Origin: Muribaculaceae bacterium
Lineage (GTDB): Bacteria; Bacteroidota; Bacteroidia; Bacteroidales; Muribaculaceae
Assembly (NCBI GenBank): GCA_029052265.1
Contig: JAIDJJ010000661.1
Location: 1-5,579, forward strand
Reading direction: 5' to 3'
Length of the DNA: 5,579 bases
Under the pieces are notes generated by a model. That model was given only the letters and a program-made list of their open reading frames with translations. It had not been told where the DNA came from and did no database searches. The position numbers were made by a program, and so were the translations under genes. Shown here piece by piece: positions 1 through 5,579 of this stretch. The first letter of the stretch is position 1. Every line of letters starts with the position of its first letter.

Positions 1-406
1 CCACAAGGGCTACCGGGATTACCAGTTTGTCAAATGTCCATGATGCGGGCTTTTTTGTAACGAATCTGGAGAAAAGGAACACTGCAATTATAATTGCAAT
101 TGTGCCACCGTGAGATGCAAGCCCTCCCTTCCATATTTTAAATATTTCTGCGGGATGTTGGGAATAGTATCCCCATTCATAGAAAAAGACATGACCGAGC
201 CGGGCTCCGATTATAGTGGCTATCACCACATAAGCCAGCAAAATTCCAAGCCATTTTTCGGGGGCTCCCTCATGTTTGAACATTTTTGCGACAATATTAT
301 AACCGATCATAAAGCCGACGGCAAAGGCGAGACCATACCATCTCACCGAGATGGGGCCTAAACTGAAAACGATTGGATCCGCGTTCCAAGTAATGAAATC
401 GAGCAT
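1..406 (-). CDS. lgt: Prolipoprotein diacylglyceryl transferase, N-terminal half (partial)
   Basis: Lgt is an inner-membrane enzyme that moves a diacylglyceryl group from phosphatidylglycerol to the lipobox cysteine of prolipoproteins, the first step of lipoprotein maturation. The frame reads 135 residues without a stop and leaves the window, so about half of a usual ~270-290 residue Lgt is visible. The start is the ATG at 404-406, giving MLDFITWNADPIVF, the usual N-terminus for Bacteroidota Lgt. Seen: WYG at 23-25 (the tyrosine matches E. coli Tyr26), the GARLGHVFFY stretch at 67-76, and GGLASHGGT at 94-102 with His99 matching the essential E. coli His103. Hydrophobic segments lie near 23-40, 53-75 and 97-113. 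The Lgt signature with the catalytic arginine is beyond the edge. No Shine-Dalgarno is seen. The gene is co-directional with ackA but separated from it by a terminator, so it is probably a separate transcription unit. Family identity is near certain. Confidence 0.95.
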   Translation of the reverse strand, partial: MLDFITWNADPIVFSLGPISVRWYGLAFAVGFMIGYNIVAKMFKHEGAPEKWLGILLAYVVIATIIGARLGHVFFYEWGYYSQHPAEIFKIWKGGLASHGGTIAIIIAVFLFSRFVTKKPASWTFDKLVIPVALV

Positions 407-420
407 AAGTCAGATAAGAC

Positions 421-463
421 GCAAAAGAAAGCCGCGTCTGAAACAAAAACGTTCAGGCGCGGC
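421..463 (-). terminator. Rho-independent terminator of the pta-ackA operon
   Basis: A 12-base stem is formed by 431-442 and 452-463 around a 9-base loop. Read on the minus strand it is followed at once by TTTCTTTT (430-423), the expected U-rich tail. It lies about 80 bases past the ackA stop. The stem has one A-C mismatch on the minus strand, where the plus strand would have a G-U wobble. The U-rich tail and the need to end the ackA message make the minus strand the likely working strand. Confidence 0.75.
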
Positions 464-477
464 ATCTTATTGTAATG

Positions 478-533
478 AAATGTCAATAGCAAAGGTCTTC
501 ATGGTAATGAATAAAGAATTTTGCTTGACATTT
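478..533. repeat. Imperfect inverted repeat in the ackA 3' region
   Basis: The left arm AAATGTCAATAGCAAA (478-493) pairs with the right arm TTTGCTTGACATTT (520-533): nine contiguous pairs (AAATGTCAA with TTGACATTT), a two-base TA bulge, then five more pairs. The loop is 26 bases. It begins 10 bases past the ackA stop and precedes the terminator hairpin. It is AU-rich and has no U tail, so it is not itself a terminator. It may be a 3' end structure of the ackA message or a protein site; the function is not known. Confidence 0.55.
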
Positions 534-542
534 AATGGAAAA

Positions 543-1739
543 TCATTCTTTTACGATTGTGGCGGTGTCTTCTGCAATCATCATTTCCTCGTCTGTGGGA
601 ATGACAACTACATGCACTTTGGAATCTGATCCGGAAATTTCGATTTCCTCACCACGGCTCTTGTTGGCTTCTGCATTGAAAGTGACGCCCATATATGCAA
701 GCTGCTTGCATATGCGTTCGCGAGTGCCTGTCTGGTTTTCGCCGACACCGCCTGTGAAGACAATGATGTCTACACCGCCAAGCACTGCAGTATATGCACC
801 GATGTATTTCAGGATTCTGTATTCATACATATTGAGAGCAAGTGTAGCCCTTTCGTTGCCAGCCTCCACGGCAGCCTCGATGTCGCGCATGTCGCTTGAG
901 AGCTCAGTGACACCAGCAACTCCGCTCCGTTTGTTGATAAGCTTACTTAATCCTTCGGCGTCAAGACCTTCGCGCTCCATCATGTAAACGAGTGCTCCGG
1001 GATCGACATCACCGACGCGTGTGCCCATCATAAGACCCTCTGTAGGAGTGAGACCCATTGAAGTGTCGACGCTCTTGCCGTCTTTGATGGCGGTGATGCT
1101 TGCGCCGTTGCCGATATGGCATGTGATTATACGCTGTTTCTCATAAGGGAGACCGAGGAACTCGCATGCGCGGCGGGATACGTAGCGGTGGCTTGTCCCG
1201 TGGAACCCGTAGCGGCGTACGCCATATTTTTCATATGCCTCATAGGGGAGTGCATACATATATGCCTCCGCAGGCATGGTCTGATGGAATGCAGTGTCGA
1301 ATACAGCCACCTGAGGCACATCAGGCATCAGGGAAGAAACAGCCTCGATACCGGTGACGTTGGCAGGATTGTGCAGAGGAGCCACCGCATAACATTCTTT
1401 AACCTTTTCAATAACTTCGGGAGTGATAAGCACAGACTTGTTGAATTTTTCCATGCCATGCACCACGCGGTGTCCCACCGCCTGAATCTCGTCGAAGCTC
1501 TTGATTACGCCTTCTTTAGGGTCAGTGAGAATGTCAAGCACATTCTTTACAGCTTCCTTGGCTGTAGGCATGTCGACAGTTATCACCTCCTTGCTTCCGT
1601 CAGGACGTTTGAATTTAAGGAAAGAGTCGGGAAGTCCGATTTTTTCCACGCCGCCTTCTGCAAGCACTTCTTTTGAATCAGACTCGATAAGTTTGTATTT
1701 CACGCTGCTGCTGCCGCAGTTGAGCACAAGAATTTTCAT
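543..1739 (-). CDS. ackA: Acetate kinase
   Basis: Cytoplasmic acetate kinase (ASKHA superfamily) makes ATP and acetate from acetyl phosphate and ADP, reversibly, as the last step of the Pta-AckA pathway. The 398-residue protein has the normal family length. It starts MKILVLNCGSSSVKY with the first ATP/phosphate-binding motif. The catalytic residues fall at the same numbers as in the Methanosarcina thermophila enzyme: Asn7, Arg91, His123 (in PLHNPAN), Asp148 (VFDTAFH), His180 (RYGFHGTSH), Arg241 (GTRVGDVDPG) and Glu384 (PTDEE). The adenine-side motif FTGGVGEN is at 328-335. No residue is missing and no frameshift is seen. It lies 18 bases downstream of pta, so the two are almost certainly co-transcribed, and an apparent terminator follows at 421-463. 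No clear Shine-Dalgarno precedes the ATG, as is common in Bacteroidota. Confidence 0.98.
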   Translation of the reverse strand: MKILVLNCGSSSVKYKLIESDSKEVLAEGGVEKIGLPDSFLKFKRPDGSKEVITVDMPTAKEAVKNVLDILTDPKEGVIKSFDEIQAVGHRVVHGMEKFNKSVLITPEVIEKVKECYAVAPLHNPANVTGIEAVSSLMPDVPQVAVFDTAFHQTMPAEAYMYALPYEAYEKYGVRRYGFHGTSHRYVSRRACEFLGLPYEKQRIITCHIGNGASITAIKDGKSVDTSMGLTPTEGLMMGTRVGDVDPGALVYMMEREGLDAEGLSKLINKRSGVAGVTELSSDMRDIEAAVEAGNERATLALNMYEYRILKYIGAYTAVLGGVDIIVFTGGVGENQTGTRERICKQLAYMGVTFNAEANKSRGEEIEISGSDSKVHVVVIPTDEEMMIAEDTATIVKE

Positions 1740-1757
1740 AAGGATATATTGGGTTGA

Positions 1758-2771
1758 TTATAGATTTTTGTCACCGATAGCCTGATTGCAAGTGACGATT
1801 ATAGTGTTGACGATATCCTCTACGGTGGCACCGCGGGAAAGGTCGTTTACAGGTGCGGCAAGACCTTGAAGTACAGGACCGACAGCTCCGGCACCGGAGA
1901 GACGCTGCACAAGTTTATAGGCGATGTTGCCGGTTTCAAGAGAAGGGAAAATCAAAGTGTTTGCTTTTCCTGCAACTTTGCTGTCAGGAGCTTTAAGCGA
2001 ACCTACAGAAGCCACAATTGCGGCGTCGCTTTGCATCTCGCCGTCGATTACGAGCGACGGGTCTTTTGCCTTTGCAATTTCAGTTGCCTCGCGCACCTTG
2101 TCGACACGCTCGTGGCTTGCGCTTCCTCTTGTGGAGAAACTGAGCATCGCCACTACAGGATCAAGCCCTGCGATATCTTTTGTAGTCTTGGCAGTCGCGA
2201 TGGCAATTTCTGCAAGTTCCTCTTTCGTAGGGTCGGGCACCACGGCGCAGTCTGCGAACACGAGCATATTGTTTTCGCCATATTTGCAATCTTCCGGCAG
2301 AAGCATTATGAAAGCACCGCTGACTACCGATATTCCCGGTTTTGTCTTCAACACCTGGAAAGCCGCGCGCAATACACTTGAAGTAGGGCTGAGAGCTCCC
2401 GCCACCATGGCGTCGGCATCACCGGCTTTGATAAGAAGGCATCCGAGATAGAGAGGATTTTTCACAGTGTAGCGGGCATCTTCAAGAGTCACGCCTTTTT
2501 TCTTGCGAAGTTCGCAGAAGAGCTCGGCGTATTTTTCAGTAAAGGAAGTGTCGTCTGGATCGTGAAATTCAGCCTCGCCGATATGTGTCAGACCAAGCTT
2601 CTCAGCTTCGGCAAGGATTTCATTTTTCTTGCCGAGAAAAACGATGTTCGCAATTTTTCCGGCTATGATCTGTTCTGCCGCCTGGAGAGTGCGGGGTTCT
2701 TTAGACTCCGGCAGCACAAGGCGCTGGGGGTGTTCCTGAGCCTTTTTAGTAAGTCTTTCAAATAATGACAT
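1758..2771 (-). CDS. pta: Phosphate acetyltransferase
   Basis: Phosphotransacetylase transfers the acetyl group of acetyl-CoA to phosphate, giving acetyl phosphate and CoA for AckA. The protein is 337 residues, the size of the short class that holds only the catalytic PTA_PTB domain, without the N-terminal DRTGG/AAA-like regulatory part of the long E. coli enzyme. Seen: RLVLPES near 17-23, DADAMVAGALSPTSSVLR at 118-135, MLSFSTRGSA at 209-218, and VNDLSRGATVEDI at 308-320. Comparison with the Methanosarcina thermophila enzyme, from memory, places Arg89, Arg135, Arg290, Ser312, Arg313 and Asp319 at the known CoA-binding and catalytic positions. I chose the ATG at 2769-2771 (MSLFERLTKKAQ), which fits the family N-terminus. 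An in-frame ATG at 2825 would add 18 residues (MDGSAPSEFINIYNHISV) that do not look like the family. It is the first gene of the pta-ackA operon. Confidence 0.97.
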   Translation of the reverse strand: MSLFERLTKKAQEHPQRLVLPESKEPRTLQAAEQIIAGKIANIVFLGKKNEILAEAEKLGLTHIGEAEFHDPDDTSFTEKYAELFCELRKKKGVTLEDARYTVKNPLYLGCLLIKAGDADAMVAGALSPTSSVLRAAFQVLKTKPGISVVSGAFIMLLPEDCKYGENNMLVFADCAVVPDPTKEELAEIAIATAKTTKDIAGLDPVVAMLSFSTRGSASHERVDKVREATEIAKAKDPSLVIDGEMQSDAAIVASVGSLKAPDSKVAGKANTLIFPSLETGNIAYKLVQRLSGAGAVGPVLQGLAAPVNDLSRGATVEDIVNTIIVTCNQAIGDKNL

Positions 2772-2858
2772 GACTGATATGTGGTTATATATGTTAATAA
2801 ATTCGGATGGGGCAGAGCCGTCCATAAGAACGGCGTGTCACATGGTTTAAGGTTCTTG

Positions 2859-2866
2859 CAAAGTTA
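2859..2866 (-). promoter_or_regulatory. Candidate -7 promoter element for pta-ackA
   Basis: On the minus strand this reads TAACTTTG followed by C, an exact match to the Bacteroidota sigma-ABfr -7 consensus TAnnTTTG. It would start transcription near 2852, giving a leader of roughly 80 bases before the pta ATG. No TTTG -33 element is seen 19-21 bases upstream (the nearest TTG leaves only 12 bases), so the assignment rests on the -7 element and its position. A match of six fixed bases can occur by chance in a region of this size. Confidence 0.45.
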
Positions 2867-3022
2867 TAAAAACATTTTCAATAGAGGCGTCTTTGGAGGT
2901 AAAAATTAATATAAAAGTTGTATAATTGTGTCTCCGGGAGTTTTTTTCAAATATCTATTCTGCATAAGACATCATTTTTTTGTAATTTTACAATTCAATA
3001 GCAATAACAACTAACTCCGTGG

Positions 3023-3035
3023 GCATATGATATGC
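3023..3035. repeat. Short perfect palindrome upstream of the permease gene
   Basis: GCATAT-G-ATATGC is a 13-base palindrome with a single central base, ending 27 bases before the chosen permease start. It could be an operator half-site pair or chance; its one-base loop makes an RNA hairpin unlikely. It overlaps the alternative upstream ATG at 3027. Confidence 0.3.
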
Positions 3036-3062
3036 AGGCATGGAGGGGAAGACAAATTAAAA

Positions 3063-5027
3063 ATGAGAATAATAAAGCGACTCTACGGATTTATATTGAA
3101 AAGCTTTCTTCCGCTTTTCGCCATGACTTTTTTCATAGTGCTGTTTATCGTATTGATGCAGTTTCTGTGGAAATTTATTGACGAACTTGTCGGGAAGGGT
3201 CTTGAGATGTCGGTGATAGGCGAATTGTTTTTCTATGCAGCCGTAACAATGGTGCCGATGGCATTGCCGCTCGCGATATTGCTGGCGAGCCTTATGACAT
3301 TCGGTAATTTCGGAGAGAAGTTTGAACTTACGGCGATGAAGGCATCCGGAGTGTCGCTCCTTCATGCGATGCGTCCGCTGATAGTGTTGATAACATTTGT
3401 TGCGATAGGGGCGTTTTTTTTCCAGAACAACGTGCTTCCGAATGCACAGGTCAAGATGTGGACCCTGGTGTTTTCGATGCGGCAGAAATCTCCAGAAGTG
3501 GAAATTCCGGAGGGTGTGGTCTATGACCAGATTCCGGGATATAATCTTTTCGTACAGCATAAAGACCGTGAGACCGGTATGCTTTATGACCTTATGATAT
3601 ATGACGTCACACATGGAGGTGACAATTCAACTATCCTCCTTGCCGATTCCGGTCGTCTTGCCTTTACGGGAGATAAACGTTACCTGTATCTTCATCTTTT
3701 TCATGGCGAACAGTTTGAGAATCTCCGGGAGCAGAAAAGCCTTGACAAAAATGTCCCTTTCCGCAGGGAATCATTCCTCGACAAAGAGGTGCTGATCCCA
3801 TTTGACGCCAATTTCAACCGTCTTGACGAGGGTGGCATGCGAAACCAGTATGTTGGTAAAAACATGAAAGAGCTTCAGCATACCATAGACTCGGTAGGCT
3901 TGCGACTTGATTCTACCGGACAGGTTTATGGGGCGGAATTGAAAAATTCCGCATTTCCATTGTTGCAAGGGCGTTTCAGGGACGACCCTGCAAGATATTC
4001 GGCAGGAGGGGGCATTCATTCCCCTTACGGTGACATGACAGAAGAAGAAGTTGCTGGAAAGGACACTCTTTCAAATATTGTTCCTGTCAATGTTGATTCT
4101 TTATTGTTGAGCCTGACCCCGGTAATACGTGATCAGACAATCGATGCCGCCTTAAATATATCACAGCGACAGCTTGGGGATTATCAGTTCAAGTCTATGA
4201 TGGTGCATGATGACAAAAATACCATCCGTAGACATAAGATCGAGCTGTTGAAAAAATTCACCTTATCTGTAGCGTGTCTTATATTTTTCTTCATAGGCGC
4301 CCCCCTTGGTGCGATCATACGGAAAGGTGGTCTGGGCACACCTCTTGTCATATCAGTTTTGCTGTTCTTGTTTTATTACATAATCGACAACTCTGGTTAT
4401 AAGATGGCGCGTGACGGCAGATGGGAGGTATGGGCAGGCATATGGCTTTCCACATTCGTGTTGGCGCCCCTTGGAATATATGTCACGTATAAGGCGATGA
4501 ACGATTCCGCAGTGTTCGACGGAGACAGGTACAAGGAATTTTTCCGTAAATTGTTCGGACGGAAGCAGGAAAGGAGTGTTGCATACAAAGAAGTCATCAT
4601 CAATGATATATCTGCCGAATCGGCAATATCTATGCTGTCTGGGTTAAGCGAAGAATGCAAGGCGTTCATCTCAAATCACGCAGGCGTTGCCACCTACAGG
4701 CAATATTGGACATCGGGATATGACTTGGCGACCATATCTGGAATAAGCGAGCGGCTTGACGGGGATGTGGAATACCTTACAGATTGCAGGGATCAGGTAG
4801 CGGTGAATAAACTGATGGACTATCCGGTAATAAGGCGTCTTTGGCTTTATCAGCCGGCGAGAAGAAAATGGATCGGATGGGTCTTCATGCTTATGTTTCC
4901 AATAGGTGTGCCTATATATCTTGCTGGTATCAATGCCCAGAAAAATTTGAAAAAGGAGCTTGCAAAGGTAAGTGAGGTATCGGATTTAATAATCACGCGT
5001 CTGCGTGCTGTCGACAATCGGTCGTAA
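3063..5027 (+). CDS. LptF/LptG (YjgP/YjgQ) family permease, long form
   Basis: An inner-membrane permease of the LptF/LptG family, which with LptB and LptC lifts lipopolysaccharide out of the inner membrane towards the Lpt bridge. It has 654 residues against about 360 in E. coli LptF or LptG. Order: TM1 near 14-37, TM2 57-80, the cytoplasmic coupling-helix motif EKFELTAMKASGVSLL (85-100), TM3 101-121, a large periplasmic part 122-395, TM4 397-417 with the family motif FFFIGAPLGAIIRKGG (408-423), TM5 427-443, TM6 456-477, then a soluble charged segment 480-600, a seventh hydrophobic helix 602-621 (WIGWVFMLMFPIGVPIYLAG) and a charged tail. The periplasmic part is about 130 residues longer than one jellyroll needs. 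From the sequence alone I cannot say whether it is the F or G paralogue. The start at 3063 (MRIIKRLYGFILKSFLP) fits the family; an in-frame ATG at 3027 would add 12 residues. A purine-rich GGAGGGG (3042-3048) is 14 bases from the start, too far to be a good Shine-Dalgarno. It appears monocistronic, with a terminator starting 3 bases after the stop codon. Confidence 0.93.
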   Translation: MRIIKRLYGFILKSFLPLFAMTFFIVLFIVLMQFLWKFIDELVGKGLEMSVIGELFFYAAVTMVPMALPLAILLASLMTFGNFGEKFELTAMKASGVSLLHAMRPLIVLITFVAIGAFFFQNNVLPNAQVKMWTLVFSMRQKSPEVEIPEGVVYDQIPGYNLFVQHKDRETGMLYDLMIYDVTHGGDNSTILLADSGRLAFTGDKRYLYLHLFHGEQFENLREQKSLDKNVPFRRESFLDKEVLIPFDANFNRLDEGGMRNQYVGKNMKELQHTIDSVGLRLDSTGQVYGAELKNSAFPLLQGRFRDDPARYSAGGGIHSPYGDMTEEEVAGKDTLSNIVPVNVDSLLLSLTPVIRDQTIDAALNISQRQLGDYQFKSMMVHDDKNTIRRHKIELLKKFTLSVACLIFFFIGAPLGAIIRKGGLGTPLVISVLLFLFYYIIDNSGYKMARDGRWEVWAGIWLSTFVLAPLGIYVTYKAMNDSAVFDGDRYKEFFRKLFGRKQERSVAYKEVIINDISAESAISMLSGLSEECKAFISNHAGVATYRQYWTSGYDLATISGISERLDGDVEYLTDCRDQVAVNKLMDYPVIRRLWLYQPARRKWIGWVFMLMFPIGVPIYLAGINAQKNLKKELAKVSEVSDLIITRLRAVDNRS

Positions 5028-5029
5028 AT

Positions 5030-5061
5030 AAAAGGCGCCGCTCTCACGAGTGGCGCCTTTT
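5030..5061 (+). terminator. Strong rho-independent terminator of the permease gene
   Basis: A 10-base GC-rich stem (5034-5043 with 5048-5057, GGCGCCGCTC / GAGTGGCGCC, one G-U pair) closes a 4-base loop TCAC. It is flanked by AAAA and TTTT, which extend the pairing to 14 bases, and followed by TTTTGTT. It starts 3 bases after the permease stop. The A and T tracts on both sides mean it could also stop minus-strand transcripts from the convergent gene, though the G-U pair becomes an A-C mismatch on that strand. Confidence 0.92.
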
Positions 5062-5063
5062 GT

Positions 5064-5087
5064 TGACAGAGGTTCTGCCCTTTGTCA
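5064..5087. other. Second hairpin after the permease terminator
   Basis: TGACAGAGG (5064-5072) pairs with CCTTTGTCA (5079-5087) around a 6-base loop TTCTGC, with one G-U pair on the plus strand and an A-C mismatch on the minus strand. No U tail follows on either strand. It sits 2 bases after the T tract of the terminator. Its role is unknown. Confidence 0.4.
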
Positions 5088-5188
5088 GTACATAAACTTA
5101 ATGAACAAAAATCTATCTTCTTTCTTTTCATAAGTAAAAACCTTCATTATGGAGAAAAGTTCAGAAGAAGACGTATATTTAACATTTA

Positions 5189-5579
5189 TTAACTAAGCTC
5201 TTGGCGTAGAGCCTCAATTTTTCTGTCAAGGCTTTCCGTTTGTTTGACAATTTTTTCCTTCTCCGATTCAAGTTCACGAAGCAGCTGACCCTTTTTGATT
5301 TTGTCAAAATTGTCTATGTCATAATAAATTTCGTGAAGGGCAGTGCGAAGTCTGTCAGCGTCTTTTGGAGATAGGGAATCAAGGGAAGGAATGGCTTTTT
5401 TCACTTTTCGGAGAGCTTCAGTCATCGCAGCAACAGAAGAGACATTTGTATTGCTTCCGGCAAGATCCCGACGCCGTTTCCATGCCATTATGGTTGAATA
5501 TTGCTTGTCAACCGGTTTTTCATAAAACTGCTGACGTTCTTCATCACTTTTCCCATTAAGATACTCATCTATGTAAAGA
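5189..5579 (-). CDS. Unrecognised charged protein with coiled-coil C-terminus (partial)
   Basis: I do not recognise this family. The frame ends with TAA at 5189-5191 and is open to the right edge, showing 129 residues. A start at ATG 5486-5488 (MAWKRRRD) is possible, but the 30 codons before it (LYIDEYLNGKSDEERQQFYE and following) read like real protein, so the true start probably lies outside the window. Seen in order: an acidic, helical N-terminal segment; a basic patch AWKRRRD at 32-38; a serine/threonine/asparagine-rich linker; a helical segment with SLDSLSPKDADRLRTALHEI; then a Lys/Glu/Leu-rich tail of about 36 residues with heptad-like spacing (LLRELESEKEKIVKQTESLD), a likely coiled coil. 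There is no signal peptide or membrane helix in the visible part, so it is probably cytoplasmic. It converges on the permease gene and has no close terminator of its own before 5061. A structural or DNA-binding role is possible but unproven. Confidence 0.72.
   Translation of the reverse strand, partial: LYIDEYLNGKSDEERQQFYEKPVDKQYSTIMAWKRRRDLAGSNTNVSSVAAMTEALRKVKKAIPSLDSLSPKDADRLRTALHEIYYDIDNFDKIKKGQLLRELESEKEKIVKQTESLDRKIEALRQELS

Larger units (their letters stand above)
2772..3062. other. Divergent control region between pta and the LptF/G permease gene
   Basis: This 291-base AT-rich stretch separates two divergent genes and must carry both promoters. One exact TAnnTTTG element faces pta (2866-2859). 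For the plus strand I see only weak resemblances (TATAATTG at 2921-2928 and TAATTTTA at 2983-2990, each one base off the -7 consensus and without a well-spaced TTTG upstream). A 13-base palindrome lies close to the permease start. No ORF, RNA gene or recognised riboswitch was found here. Confidence 0.7.

Noticed and set aside
467..502. Minus-strand mini-frame of 11 codons (MKTFAIDISLQ) between ackA and lgt
   Set aside because: Too short to support, with no ribosome binding site, and it lies within the inverted repeat region; likely chance.
525..530. TTGACA on the plus strand, resembling an E. coli -35 box
   Set aside because: No matching -10 element at 16-18 bases and no plus-strand gene downstream; Bacteroidota also use a different promoter consensus. 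It is part of the inverted repeat.
1116..1676. Plus-strand open frame of 186 codons opposite ackA
   Set aside because: It lies wholly antisense to ackA, which has every catalytic residue in place; the translation is rich in His, Cys and Arg with no recognisable domain, typical of a shadow frame.
1866..2451. Two overlapping plus-strand open frames of over 170 codons opposite pta
   Set aside because: Both are antisense to an intact pta and to each other in different frames; their composition is low-complexity Ser/Ala or Cys/His rich, as expected for shadows.
2932..2947. CTCCGGGAG followed by seven T, looking like a terminator
   Set aside because: The stem can be at most three pairs with a 3-base loop or four with an impossible 1-base loop, so it cannot act as a hairpin terminator.
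3057..3614. Minus-strand open frame of 185 codons opposite the permease start
   Set aside because: It is antisense to the membrane domain of the permease and is His/Lys/Arg rich with no family resemblance; a mirror of the hydrophobic codons on the other strand.
4850..5131. Minus-strand open frame of 93 codons crossing the permease terminator
   Set aside because: It reads through the strong terminator hairpin and into the antisense of the permease C-terminus; no domain or conserved motif is visible.
5149..5196. Plus-strand mini-frame MEKSSEEDVYLTFIN after the permease terminator
   Set aside because: Only 15 codons, beyond the terminator and without a promoter; it also overlaps the end of the convergent gene.

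Overview
The window is a piece of ordinary chromosome from a member of the Bacteroidota, most likely order Bacteroidales (a gut Bacteroides or Muribaculaceae-like organism). This is inferred from protein style (Lgt, AckA, Pta and an unusually long LptF/LptG permease), from the lack of well-spaced Shine-Dalgarno sequences before the genes, and from one exact match to the Bacteroidota -7 promoter element TAnnTTTG. No rRNA, tRNA, mobile element, CRISPR array or phage gene was seen. All genes read as housekeeping genes except the last, which I do not recognise.

Layout from left to right. Positions 1-406 (minus) hold the N-terminal half of lgt, cut by the window edge. Positions 407-542 hold an imperfect inverted repeat and a rho-independent terminator that closes the acetate operon. 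Positions 543-1739 (minus) are ackA and 1758-2771 (minus) are pta, with an 18-base gap, so they form a pta-ackA operon transcribed right to left. Positions 2772-3062 are a divergent control region. Positions 3063-5027 (plus) encode a 654-residue LptF/LptG-type permease, followed directly by a strong terminator at 5030-5061 and a second hairpin at 5064-5087. Positions 5189-5579 (minus) are the C-terminal part of an unrecognised, charged protein with a predicted coiled-coil tail, running off the right edge and convergent with the permease gene.

How the genes work together. Pta converts acetyl-CoA to acetyl phosphate and AckA turns this into acetate and ATP, the usual overflow/fermentation route for an anaerobe. 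Lgt (first step of lipoprotein maturation) and the LptF/LptG permease (LPS extraction from the inner membrane) both serve the Gram-negative envelope, but they lie in separate transcription units and nothing in the sequence ties them to each other or to acetate metabolism.

I looked for an undescribed system and did not find one. The points most worth a second look are the large insertions in the permease, the unrecognised coiled-coil protein, and the very tight packing of the ackA terminator against the lgt start codon.
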